From Pseudoalteromonas ulvae UL12 (GTDB taxonomy: Bacteria; Pseudomonadota; Gammaproteobacteria; Enterobacterales; Alteromonadaceae): a stretch of 64,000 bases of DNA. The DNA lies in the NCBI RefSeq assembly GCF_014925405.1, contig NZ_AQHJ01000035.1, forward strand, positions 496,001-560,000, in the 5' to 3' direction. This document shows positions 56,738-64,000 of this stretch, piece after piece. Positions within the stretch are counted from its first letter, which is position 1; every line of letters starts with the position of its first letter. The translations under genes and the position numbers were made by a program. The notes under the pieces were generated by a model. It was not told the DNA's origin. It worked only from the letters and a program-made list of their open reading frames with translations, and did no database searches.

Positions 56738-56954
56738 TACACGGACCAAGCAAAAAATGATGGGCTTAGTTTACTGAGCCTTGATCTCAAATAGCAAGGC
56801 AAAAATACGCTGACATGTCTTCTAACATAATGACTTTAAATAATTTATAAAAACATGACTTTTGTCACCTGTCAGCGATGAACCGACTAGGTAGACTGTT
56901 TATATCGGTCGTTAGCACGGGGCTAGTGACACAGGTAACTCAAAAGGATCCACT

Positions 56955-57383
56955 ATGTATATTCCAGGTTTTGTTGGCCGCACTTTATTATCACTGGGTG
57001 CCATGTTGTATTGTTCGACAGCGTTAAGTAGCGACTTATCAATTCGGCTTTCGGGTCTTGAACAAATCAAAGGTGAGGTGCTGGTGGTGGTATACGATTC
57101 AGCAACAGGGATGAAAAATCATCAAGCATTTAAAACGGATATCAAAGCAGTAACGGAAAAAAACATGCTGATCCATTTCACTGATGTGCCAGAAGGTGAG
57201 TACGCGGTGATGGTGTATCAGGATTTAGATGGTAATAAAAAGCTTAACCGAAACCTGATTGGCATTCCAAATGAACCCTATGGATTTAGTAATAATCCGA
57301 GCTTAATGGGCCCACCACGTTTTGAGCAACTTCGTTTTCAACAAACCAAGCTCGGTCAAGTGTTAAACATTTCATTAAATTAA
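56955..57383 (+). CDS. DUF2141 exported protein
   Basis: A 142-residue secreted protein with a signal peptide (about 1-25, ending STALSS). The mature domain is DUF2141: LSIRLSGLEQIKGEVLVVVYD, DVPEGEYAVMVYQDLDGNKK and IGIPNEPYGFSNNP. The family is beta-rich and found with lipid- or carotenoid-related genes in marine bacteria; its function is not established. It is 10 nt upstream of the carotenoid oxygenase gene, so the pair is an operon, divergent from the two-component system. GGATCC-type sequence before the ATG provides a weak ribosome site. Confidence 0.9.
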   Translation: MYIPGFVGRTLLSLGAMLYCSTALSSDLSIRLSGLEQIKGEVLVVVYDSATGMKNHQAFKTDIKAVTEKNMLIHFTDVPEGEYAVMVYQDLDGNKKLNRNLIGIPNEPYGFSNNPSLMGPPRFEQLRFQQTKLGQVLNISLN

Positions 57384-57393
57384 GGAGGCAAGG

Positions 57394-58893
57394 ATGCAGC
57401 GGCGAGAATTTTTACAAAAATCGTTTCAGTATGGCAGTGTTGCGGCTTTGGCCAGTCAATGTCCATCGTTATTTGCTGAGCCAAGTCAGCAAGATAAATT
57501 CTCGATGGCGCTGCAAAATGATCCCCGTTTATTGGGTTGGCAAGGATTAAAAGACGATATCAAGCCTCATTTTTCATCTTGGTCGGGGCAATTACCCCAA
57601 GAACTTGAAGGCCGTACGCTGTTTCGTAATGGACCAGGTCGCCAGGAGCGAGGAGGCGAGCGCTACACACATTGGTTTGATGGTGATGGGTTTATTAATC
57701 AGTTTAGTTTGTCTAAAGAAGGGGTGACTCATCAAGGCAAATTTACTCAGACAGCGAAATACACGGAAGAAACCCAGGCCGGTCGGTTTTTGTACCATGG
57801 GGCAGGCTCTAAAGTGGCAAATCCTAAGGGAATTAAAGGGCCGCAATCCATTAATACCGCCAATACATCATTATTGCCGATTCAAGGCGAGTTATGGGCT
57901 ATGTGGGAGGCGGGTACGCCTTATCGGGTGGCGCAATCCGATTTAGCAACTAAAGGCCCTGTTGCGTTTGGTGCTGATCTTCAAGGAGTACCTTTTTCTG
58001 CTCACCCACATCATGATGCCGATCGGTCGATTTGGAATTTTGGTGATGTGTCATTTGGCGAACAAGCTGCCATGGTGTTGTATCACTTAAGTGCCCAAGG
58101 TGCGGTCAAACGCTATAAGCTCGTCGCGCTGCCACATCACAGCTATATTCATGACTTTACGGTGACTGATAAGTACTTAATCTTTTATTTACCGCCGATG
58201 TTACGCCGTGAAGGCGTGACTTATATGGAGCGCTTTAAATGGCAAGCATCGTTAGGTAGCCGGTTATTGATCATCGATAAAAACGATTTATCAGTGGTGA
58301 CGACCCTTGAACTTGAGGCTGGGTTTTCGTTTCATTTTGGTAACAGCTGGCAAGTTGGCAATGAGTTAGTGATTAATCTGTGTTGGTATCCAGATGCCGC
58401 GATTATGACGGATGTGATGGCCAATATTCAAACAGGGCAACACGCCAAGAGCTATCAAGCGGCAAAAGCTTATCAGGTACGAGTCGATTTAACCCGTAAC
58501 CGAACACGTACGGTTGTGATGGATCACCACTTAGAGTTTGTACAATTTGATAAGCGTTTTGTCAGTGAGCCCAGTCGATATCAGTTTGGGATCACCATTG
58601 AAAATGCCAAAAACAATGCTGAATTTGATTCTATCGCGCGTATTGATACTGACACGGGCCTTCGTGATCATTTTAGTTTTGGTCAGCATGCCAGTGTTGA
58701 AGAGCCACTTTTTATTGCAAAAGCAGGGCACAGCCAAGAAGGTGAAGGGTACTTAATCCATACTTGGCTCGATTTCAAACAGGCCAAAACAGGGCTTGCG
58801 GTTTTTGATGCGAAAAAAATTAGCCATGGACCACTTGCGATGACGCAGTTGCCGTATTATTTACCGCTCGGTTTTCATGGTGCATTTGTTTGA
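57394..58893 (+). CDS. Carotenoid cleavage oxygenase family protein
   Basis: A 499-residue non-haem iron enzyme of the RPE65/carotenoid oxygenase family. The N-terminus MQRREFLQKSFQYGS resembles a twin-arginine signal, so it may be exported folded. The four His ligands are visible in order: SAHPHHDAD, LPHHSYIHDFTVT, FSFHFGNSW and the C-terminal GFHGAFV. It should cleave a double bond of a carotenoid or a stilbene-like compound with oxygen; substrate unknown. AAGGAGG precedes the ATG. Co-transcribed with the DUF2141 gene, which might present the lipophilic substrate. Confidence 0.92.
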   Translation: MQRREFLQKSFQYGSVAALASQCPSLFAEPSQQDKFSMALQNDPRLLGWQGLKDDIKPHFSSWSGQLPQELEGRTLFRNGPGRQERGGERYTHWFDGDGFINQFSLSKEGVTHQGKFTQTAKYTEETQAGRFLYHGAGSKVANPKGIKGPQSINTANTSLLPIQGELWAMWEAGTPYRVAQSDLATKGPVAFGADLQGVPFSAHPHHDADRSIWNFGDVSFGEQAAMVLYHLSAQGAVKRYKLVALPHHSYIHDFTVTDKYLIFYLPPMLRREGVTYMERFKWQASLGSRLLIIDKNDLSVVTTLELEAGFSFHFGNSWQVGNELVINLCWYPDAAIMTDVMANIQTGQHAKSYQAAKAYQVRVDLTRNRTRTVVMDHHLEFVQFDKRFVSEPSRYQFGITIENAKNNAEFDSIARIDTDTGLRDHFSFGQHASVEEPLFIAKAGHSQEGEGYLIHTWLDFKQAKTGLAVFDAKKISHGPLAMTQLPYYLPLGFHGAFV

Positions 58894-58994
58894 TTGTACG
58901 CTTTTTGCGTGATTGCAAATGCTATACAGTCAGCTGAACGCTCGATAATAACTCTACCTGCGGTGGTTATTTGCAGTGTAAAAAACATGATTGT

Positions 58995-61139
58995 TTAACT
59001 CGCAATAGGGAGTTTGATCGAGACTTTTAATCCACCTAAAGGACTATCTGTTGCTCGGATTGTGCCTTGATGAGCTTCCACTAAGTTTTTACAAATGGCG
59101 AGGCCTAACCCTGAGCCTCCGAGTTGTCGTGAACGGGATTTTTCAACCCGATATAAGCGCTTAAATATTTTTTGCCAATGCTCTTTTTCCACGCCAGGAC
59201 TCGTGTCGTTAACGGAAATAATGAGATGCTGTTTTTTACAATAGGCCGACAAGTTAATTGAACCTGGTTTATCGGTATAAAGACAGCTGTTTGCAATTAA
59301 ATTAAGTAAAACTTGTTTAATTTTGGCTTGATCCCAAACACAATGTTGGTCCTCTAAGCGAATGTCTTGTTGCCATTCAAAACCATGGCCTTGTACATAT
59401 TCAGCAAACTCGTTGAGCCATGCATTGAGCAGAGTTGCGACATGGTGTTGGTGCATTGTCAGGTGTAAGTCGCTACTTTCTGACTGGGCGAGCTCATAAA
59501 TATCGCAGATGAGACGATTGATATCCATCACTTTTTGACTGATGTGTCTATAGCTGGTTTGTACATCTGAAATTAGATTGTATTGCAACGCATCGACTTG
59601 CAGTTTTAATGACGTCAATGGAGTCCGCAGCTCATGAGAAATATCCGCCAACAGCTGATCTTTGTGTTTGAGTAATTTTTCATTATATTTGCTTTGTAAA
59701 GCCGCCACTTTTTTACGTTGTAACACCACAAAAAGAGCCATAATGAGCAATAAACTGACGATGATAAATAAGGCAATGACCTTCATTTTATCTGCTTGGG
59801 TTTTAGCAATCAGTTTTAGCTGATATTGTTCTGTTTGTTCGAGCTCTTTAACTTTAAGTTGCTCTTGTAATAGATTGATGTCTTTTTTATTTTTTTCTCG
59901 TTGTTCGATGCTCGATTGTTGATTTAGTTTCTGCCGATATTCATTGGCTTTTTCGAGATGCGTGTAAGCTGCTTCAAAGTGTTGTTGTAATTTTAGGACG
60001 TTGGCAAGCGAACGATGATCGTCTTGTAATAAGAGGTCACTCTCTATCGCAGTAGATATTTCAAGTGCTAAATAGGCGCGCTCTAACGCTAGTGAAAGCA
60101 AATCTTGGGATAAATAATAGTGTACAAAACTATTATGGATATACCTAAGGGTAAGCTTTTCACCGGCAAGGAGAGCAAAGTGTTCAGCTTGATCGAGCGC
60201 TGTTTTTTGTGCTGAGCTATCGTTTAATTTCTCATAAATCCGTTCGCTTTGCAGATAGGTTCGTGCAATCGCGCGTTTTGCGTCAATTTTTTTTAAGTTA
60301 TCTAATGCGAGATTATTATACTTAAGCGCCTGTTGGTATTGTTTTTTTTCTATTTCAAGACTCGCTAAACTACGATAATCAAAGGCTATGTCTGCGTGGT
60401 TGTTACGCTTAATATCAATAGCTAAGGCTTGTTGAAATAGTGCTTGTGCCCGCTCAGAATCGTTTGTTTGACGATATAACTCGCCTAGATTAAAGGCATT
60501 GGAAGCAATCTCGGCTAAGTTATCTCCTTGGTTGAGTAATGACATGGCTTTGAGCTGATATTCAATGGCTAAATCGAGTTTTCGCTGTGTTTCATAAAGG
60601 ACCCCAAGATTATTGTAAATTTTAGCTAAACCGTCGTTATTTTCTGCCTGAATGTACAGTGCAAGTGCTAGATTATAATGATGTTCTGCTTGCGGGAGTT
60701 TGGCTAAATTACGTTGATACACACCTGTCATTCGATAAAAGTTAGCTTGTTCACTAAGAGAAAAAAGTGCCGCTTCTTCATTCAATAACGGCAATATATG
60801 AGAGAGCATAATTTGTTCTGCTTGACTGTAGTTGGTACGATTTTTTTCTAGTAAACTGCGTTCAAACCAAGAAAGTACTACAGTATGGGCGTTATCACTG
60901 GTAATTAATGCATCGAGAATCTTAATCGCAGAGGGATAGTTGCCGTTTAACCAATGATACTTGGCTATTTTTAATTGAATGGCCGCTTTATTTTTGCCGT
61001 TAGCCCCTTCAGCAAGTTGCATTAATTGGGGGAGGGCTGCGCTGTTACTGAGATCAATGTCATCGAGTAGCGTCGTTTTTCCCCAAATAAAAGTCGAAAA
61101 GAACACGCAGATGAAGATAATTAGATTGGTAATGCGCAC
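58995..61139 (-). CDS. Sensor histidine kinase with periplasmic TPR domain
   Basis: A 714-residue kinase. Signal or TM1 (about 5-20), then an all-helical region (about 30-420) of TPR repeats (for example IYNNLGVLYETQRKLDLAIE and NLGELYRQTNDSERAQALFQ) predicted to be periplasmic, coiled coil, TM2 (about 460-480, VIALFIIVSLLLIMALFVV), HisKA with DISHELRTPLTSLKL, and HATPase_c with NLIANSCLYTDKPG and GGSGLGLAICKNL. The TPR sensor suggests it detects a protein or peptide partner. It lies 4 nt after the OmpR-type regulator gene, its certain partner. Confidence 0.93.
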   Translation of the reverse strand: MRITNLIIFICVFFSTFIWGKTTLLDDIDLSNSAALPQLMQLAEGANGKNKAAIQLKIAKYHWLNGNYPSAIKILDALITSDNAHTVVLSWFERSLLEKNRTNYSQAEQIMLSHILPLLNEEAALFSLSEQANFYRMTGVYQRNLAKLPQAEHHYNLALALYIQAENNDGLAKIYNNLGVLYETQRKLDLAIEYQLKAMSLLNQGDNLAEIASNAFNLGELYRQTNDSERAQALFQQALAIDIKRNNHADIAFDYRSLASLEIEKKQYQQALKYNNLALDNLKKIDAKRAIARTYLQSERIYEKLNDSSAQKTALDQAEHFALLAGEKLTLRYIHNSFVHYYLSQDLLSLALERAYLALEISTAIESDLLLQDDHRSLANVLKLQQHFEAAYTHLEKANEYRQKLNQQSSIEQREKNKKDINLLQEQLKVKELEQTEQYQLKLIAKTQADKMKVIALFIIVSLLLIMALFVVLQRKKVAALQSKYNEKLLKHKDQLLADISHELRTPLTSLKLQVDALQYNLISDVQTSYRHISQKVMDINRLICDIYELAQSESSDLHLTMHQHHVATLLNAWLNEFAEYVQGHGFEWQQDIRLEDQHCVWDQAKIKQVLLNLIANSCLYTDKPGSINLSAYCKKQHLIISVNDTSPGVEKEHWQKIFKRLYRVEKSRSRQLGGSGLGLAICKNLVEAHQGTIRATDSPLGGLKVSIKLPIAS

Positions 61140-61143
61140 GTGA

Positions 61144-61833
61144 TTAAGCCTTTACAGATAATGGTTTAAACTGCTCAATATTAATACGGTATCCCGCACC
61201 ATAGATAGATTCAATTGGGGCGATAAAATTGAGTTGTGCTTTGAATTTTTTGCGGATGTTCTTTACATGACTATCAATGGTGCGATCATTGATTTCATGG
61301 CATTGGGGGTAAGCCTGCTCAATAATGCTATCGCGTGAGAAAACACGTTCACCATGCTTAAATAACAATTCGAATAAGGTAAACTCTGAGTTAGAGAGTA
61401 AAACGTGTCCTTGAAGCGTGAGCACTTCAAAAGTATCAGAGTTAAGAGTCATACTTTGATACTGAACAGTCCCGATACTTCTTTTTAATATCGCTTTCAC
61501 TCGTAAAATGACTTCCATCGCGTCAAATGGTTTGCAAATGTAATCATCTACACCCAAGTTGAGACCTTGTAATTTTGTTTTTTGCTCAGCAAGGGCGGTG
61601 AGCATTACAATTGGCACATTTGAAAATGAACGTATTTCATGGCAGCACTGCATGCCATCTTTGTTTGGCAGCATTAAATCTAGAATAATCAGATCTGGTT
61701 CAAATCGTTTTACAGCATTAATAACATCATCACCATCATCAATATGGAGGGTATCAAATTGATGTGCTTGGAAAAATAAAATCAATCCTTGCGCAATACT
61801 GAGATCATCTTCCACTATGAGTATTTTTTCCAA
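61144..61833 (-). CDS. OmpR/PhoB-type response regulator
   Basis: A 229-residue regulator. The receiver (about 1-120) has EKILIVEDDLSIAQG and phospho-acceptor Asp in LIILDLMLPNKDG (about residue 52), with the switch Thr in VMLTALAEQ and Lys in ICKPFDAMEV. The winged-helix output (about 130-222) has SEFTLFELLFKHGERVFSRD, RTIDSHVKNIRKKF and GAGYRI. It heads the operon with the TPR-containing kinase. Targets cannot be inferred from the window. Confidence 0.95.
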   Translation of the reverse strand: MEKILIVEDDLSIAQGLILFFQAHQFDTLHIDDGDDVINAVKRFEPDLIILDLMLPNKDGMQCCHEIRSFSNVPIVMLTALAEQKTKLQGLNLGVDDYICKPFDAMEVILRVKAILKRSIGTVQYQSMTLNSDTFEVLTLQGHVLLSNSEFTLFELLFKHGERVFSRDSIIEQAYPQCHEINDRTIDSHVKNIRKKFKAQLNFIAPIESIYGAGYRINIEQFKPLSVKA

Positions 61834-61885
61834 TCGAGTTAATCCTTTATTTTAAATGGCGTTGTTAAGTATTCGCCGACTGTTG

Positions 61886-62134
61886 TTATTTTATCTGATT
61901 TAAGGACTGCGGGTCTACGATACCATTATTTGAAATGCTTAATGCAAGTTGGATTTTGTGTTTAATAGCTGGTGTCAAACTTGGATCTAGTAGCATCATT
62001 TCTAATAAGCTGAATAAATCTTCTAGCTGCTCTAACTCATTATTTTGATACAAGGTATTACAAAAAATCGGAAAGCCAAGGGAATCGAGGGTTGAAATTA
62101 TTTTTTGATTGATTAAAAAGTCCATCGTTTGCAT
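61886..62134 (-). CDS. Small hypothetical protein
   Basis: An 82-residue, helical, Leu/Asn-rich, acidic protein (MQTMDFLINQKIISTLDSLG at the start; LEQLEDLFSLLEMMLLDPSL in the middle), without signal, membrane helix or cysteine pair. AAGGATG lies 9 nt before the ATG. It is 52 nt upstream of the response regulator on the same strand and may belong to its transcript. No family recognised. Confidence 0.6.
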   Translation of the reverse strand: MQTMDFLINQKIISTLDSLGFPIFCNTLYQNNELEQLEDLFSLLEMMLLDPSLTPAIKHKIQLALSISNNGIVDPQSLNQIK

Positions 62135-62431
62135 CTGAGTGACATCCTTATTGAGCGAATAAGGATATTAAAACTGCAAATTGTGCAGCAAATATGGATT
62201 AGGGAAATTTTTTAGTTCTTTAGTATGGGGTTTAAAAAGTCGGTGACAGTTAAGTCACCGACTTGTGAACATCAACAATTGTATAAGGGAAAGTATACAT
62301 CCAAATGGACGAAATCATTCTAAGTGATTGAAACTGAATCAAACCTTAATAATTTTTTAAAGATAAGGTTAGTCATAAGAGTCGGTATTTGTTAAATTGC
62401 GCAACTCAATAATATTTCTGCGACCCAATTC
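62135..62431. other. Intergenic region with an unassigned hairpin
   Basis: No gene. At 62237-62264 AAGTCGGTGAC pairs with GTCACCGACTT around a 6-nt loop. On the minus strand it is followed by five T residues, the form of an intrinsic terminator, yet no minus-strand gene ends there. It may be an attenuator of the small gene at 61886-62134 or end a small RNA. Confidence 0.6.
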
Positions 62432-63805
62432 ATGAATGACTTAACCCAAGGCTCGATACCCAAGCATTTAATCACTATGGCAGTGCCGGTGATGATTGGA
62501 ATGCTGATCCAAACGCTTTATTTTTTAGTTGATTTATATTTTGTAGGTCAACTTGGAGATAGCGCTTTGGCTGGACTCAGTTTGGCGGGTAATGCGATGT
62601 TTTTGATTTTTGCGCTGACACAAATTCTTAATGTCGGCACGATGGCGCTGATTTCTCATGCGGTGGGACGCAAAGATAATGCCGACGCGAATGCTATTTT
62701 TAATCAAAGTATGATGCTTGCGAGTCTCTGTGCTTTGGTAGTCATGGTGATTGGTTATCTGGGTGCACCATTTTATTTAATGACTTTAACTTCTGATCCG
62801 CAAACGTTGGCGGCTGGGCTTGACTATTTATATTGGTTTTTACCGGGAATGGCTTTGCAGTTTCCTTTGGTTGCGGTGAGTGCCGCATTGCGAGGTACTG
62901 GGATTGTAAAACCGACCATGTTGGTGCAAACGCTGTCAATTATTATCAATATTATCCTCTCACCAATTTTGATTGCAGGGTGGGGAAGTGGTGTTGCGAT
63001 GGGGGTTGCAGGTGCAGGTTTGGCAAGTTCTATATCGGTCGTTGCTGCTGTAGTGATGTTGTGCGTTTATTTTGTGAGAACTGAAAAGTTTATCTCGTTG
63101 CTGTGGCCTCTTTGGCGTTTTAATAAACAAATTGTGAAGCGTTTACTGGCGATTGGTTTACCTGCGGGCGGTGAGTTTTTCTTAATGTTTGCTTATATGG
63201 CATTGATATATTGGTTGATCCAAGGCTTTGGTGCAGATGCACAGGCTGGCTTTGGTCTGGGATCTCGTATTATGCAGTCTTTGTTTTTACCGGCAATGGC
63301 TATTGCGTTTGCAGCTCCTGCCGTAGCGGGGCAGAATTTCGGTGCACAGCACTTTGATCGTGTTCGCGACACATTTTTTTGGTCATCAGTCCTAACTTGC
63401 AGCCTGATGGCTGTGCTCACGTTGGTGTGTTTTAGTATCCCAGCAGGGTTGGTGCAAGGTTTCTCAGGCGATGCTCAGGTCATTGCTGTGGCCGCCACCT
63501 TTTTAAGTATTATTTGTTTAAACTTTATTCCAAGTGGAATCGTCTTTACGTGTTCGGGCATGTTTCAAGCGCTTGGTAATACCCTACCTGGGCTTTACAG
63601 CACGGCGGCGAGGATCAGTCTGTTTACTGTTGTGGCCATTGGTTTAACGTCGCAAGGCGAGTTTACTCTTGCACAAGTGTGGTATGTATCTGCTGGATCT
63701 GTGATTTTTCAAGCGTTAATCAGTTATGTGCTGTTAAAAAGACAGTTTAAACAGCACTTACCGCGTACGCTTTCAGAAACTGCATCGACGTTAAGTGCTC
63801 ACTAA
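62432..63805 (+). CDS. MATE-family multidrug/cation antiporter
   Basis: A 457-residue polytopic exporter with twelve predicted helices in two halves. The N-terminal IPKHLITMAVPVMIGMLIQT, DLYFVGQLGDSALAGLSLAG, and the start of the second half PAGGEFFLMFAYMALIYWLI, AFAAPAVAGQNFGAQHFDRV fit the MATE fold and its conserved pattern. It exports cationic compounds or metabolites in exchange for H+ or Na+. Length is typical (about 450-460). Monocistronic in the window; no clear ribosome site precedes the ATG. Confidence 0.93.
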   Translation: MNDLTQGSIPKHLITMAVPVMIGMLIQTLYFLVDLYFVGQLGDSALAGLSLAGNAMFLIFALTQILNVGTMALISHAVGRKDNADANAIFNQSMMLASLCALVVMVIGYLGAPFYLMTLTSDPQTLAAGLDYLYWFLPGMALQFPLVAVSAALRGTGIVKPTMLVQTLSIIINIILSPILIAGWGSGVAMGVAGAGLASSISVVAAVVMLCVYFVRTEKFISLLWPLWRFNKQIVKRLLAIGLPAGGEFFLMFAYMALIYWLIQGFGADAQAGFGLGSRIMQSLFLPAMAIAFAAPAVAGQNFGAQHFDRVRDTFFWSSVLTCSLMAVLTLVCFSIPAGLVQGFSGDAQVIAVAATFLSIICLNFIPSGIVFTCSGMFQALGNTLPGLYSTAARISLFTVVAIGLTSQGEFTLAQVWYVSAGSVIFQALISYVLLKRQFKQHLPRTLSETASTLSAH

Positions 63806-63975
63806 CATTTTGATATCCAAATACTAATATTGAGAAATGAGCTTTGTTGTTAGCTGTTTGTAAAAGTATTATTACAACAAAGTGTGGTGATTTAACTTAA
63901 TTTACTTTATTTTTTTGAGCTTTACGTTTACGTTGACCGCTCTATTTAGTCGTATGTTGTAACAAGGCGTATTGT

Positions 63976-64000
63976 GTGAGTAAGAATAAAACGATTGGCA
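63976..64000 (+). CDS. Possible gene start cut by the window edge
   Basis: A GTG at 63976 with AAGG about 8 nt upstream opens a frame (MSKNKTIG...) that continues to the last base. Eight codons are too few to identify it. Confidence 0.3.

Overview
The window looks like about 64 kb of chromosome from a marine gammaproteobacterium of the Alteromonadales, most likely Pseudoalteromonas or a close relative. The grounds are moderate-to-low GC, many surface and scavenging genes (a large Oar-like TonB-dependent receptor, S1/P1 nuclease, GH31 glycosidase, M16 lipoprotein protease, a cyclophilin with a GlyGly-CTERM tail), short operons closed by strong hairpin terminators, and family assignments typical of that order. 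I could run no database search, so the genus is an inference. I saw no rRNA, tRNA, CRISPR array, prophage or replication origin.

Layout. 0-9 kb: cold-shock protein, ArfB ribosome rescue, a hybrid sensor kinase, then a nucleoside block in which deoB-deoD is divergent from udk-nupC-2OG/Fe(II) dioxygenase. A near-perfect palindrome lies between the two operons. 9-18.8 kb: coiled-coil protein, ferredoxin-NADP reductase, REC-EAL regulator, small conserved proteins, a large secreted GH31 enzyme with C-terminal carbohydrate-binding domains, an unknown membrane protein and an alpha/beta hydrolase.

18.8-26.6 kb is the accessory region. I read it as an integrase-less integron cassette array: three attC-like sites (about 21466-21557, 21822-21920 and a degenerate one at 26087-26191) punctuate co-oriented, AT-rich cassette genes (two unknown small proteins, a small lipoprotein, a DUF4062 protein). 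Two mobile elements have entered it. An IS110-family element splits the 3' end of a small cassette gene; a candidate bridge-RNA leader lies beside its transposase. The second is a REP-associated-type (HUH/Y1) transposase element with 31-bp terminal inverted repeats; its catalytic region is deleted and its 3' half is present three times in tandem with an 880-bp period.

26.7-37 kb: an RND efflux operon with its TetR repressor and a 35-bp inverted-repeat operator; the tyrosine-catabolic pair hmgA-maiA behind a perfect 28-bp palindrome; a 263-bp MITE-like repeat (second copy at 50466-50727); a chemotaxis receptor and a MarR regulator. 37-46 kb may be a nucleic-acid/phosphate scavenging neighbourhood: Oar-like receptor, S1/P1 nuclease, a translationally coupled pair formed by a PhnD-like binding protein and an unknown membrane protein, and a UshA-like 5'-nucleotidase lipoprotein. 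A 58-aa gene at 44934-45110 is easily missed.

46-64 kb: M16 protease, GNAT, DUF418 protein, PpiB cyclophilin, an alkylation-repair operon (Ada-AlkA fusion overlapping ogt), a SEC-C protein, a NarL-type two-component system divergent from a DUF2141-carotenoid oxygenase operon, an OmpR-type regulator with a TPR-containing sensor kinase, and a MATE exporter. A possible further gene start is cut by the right edge.
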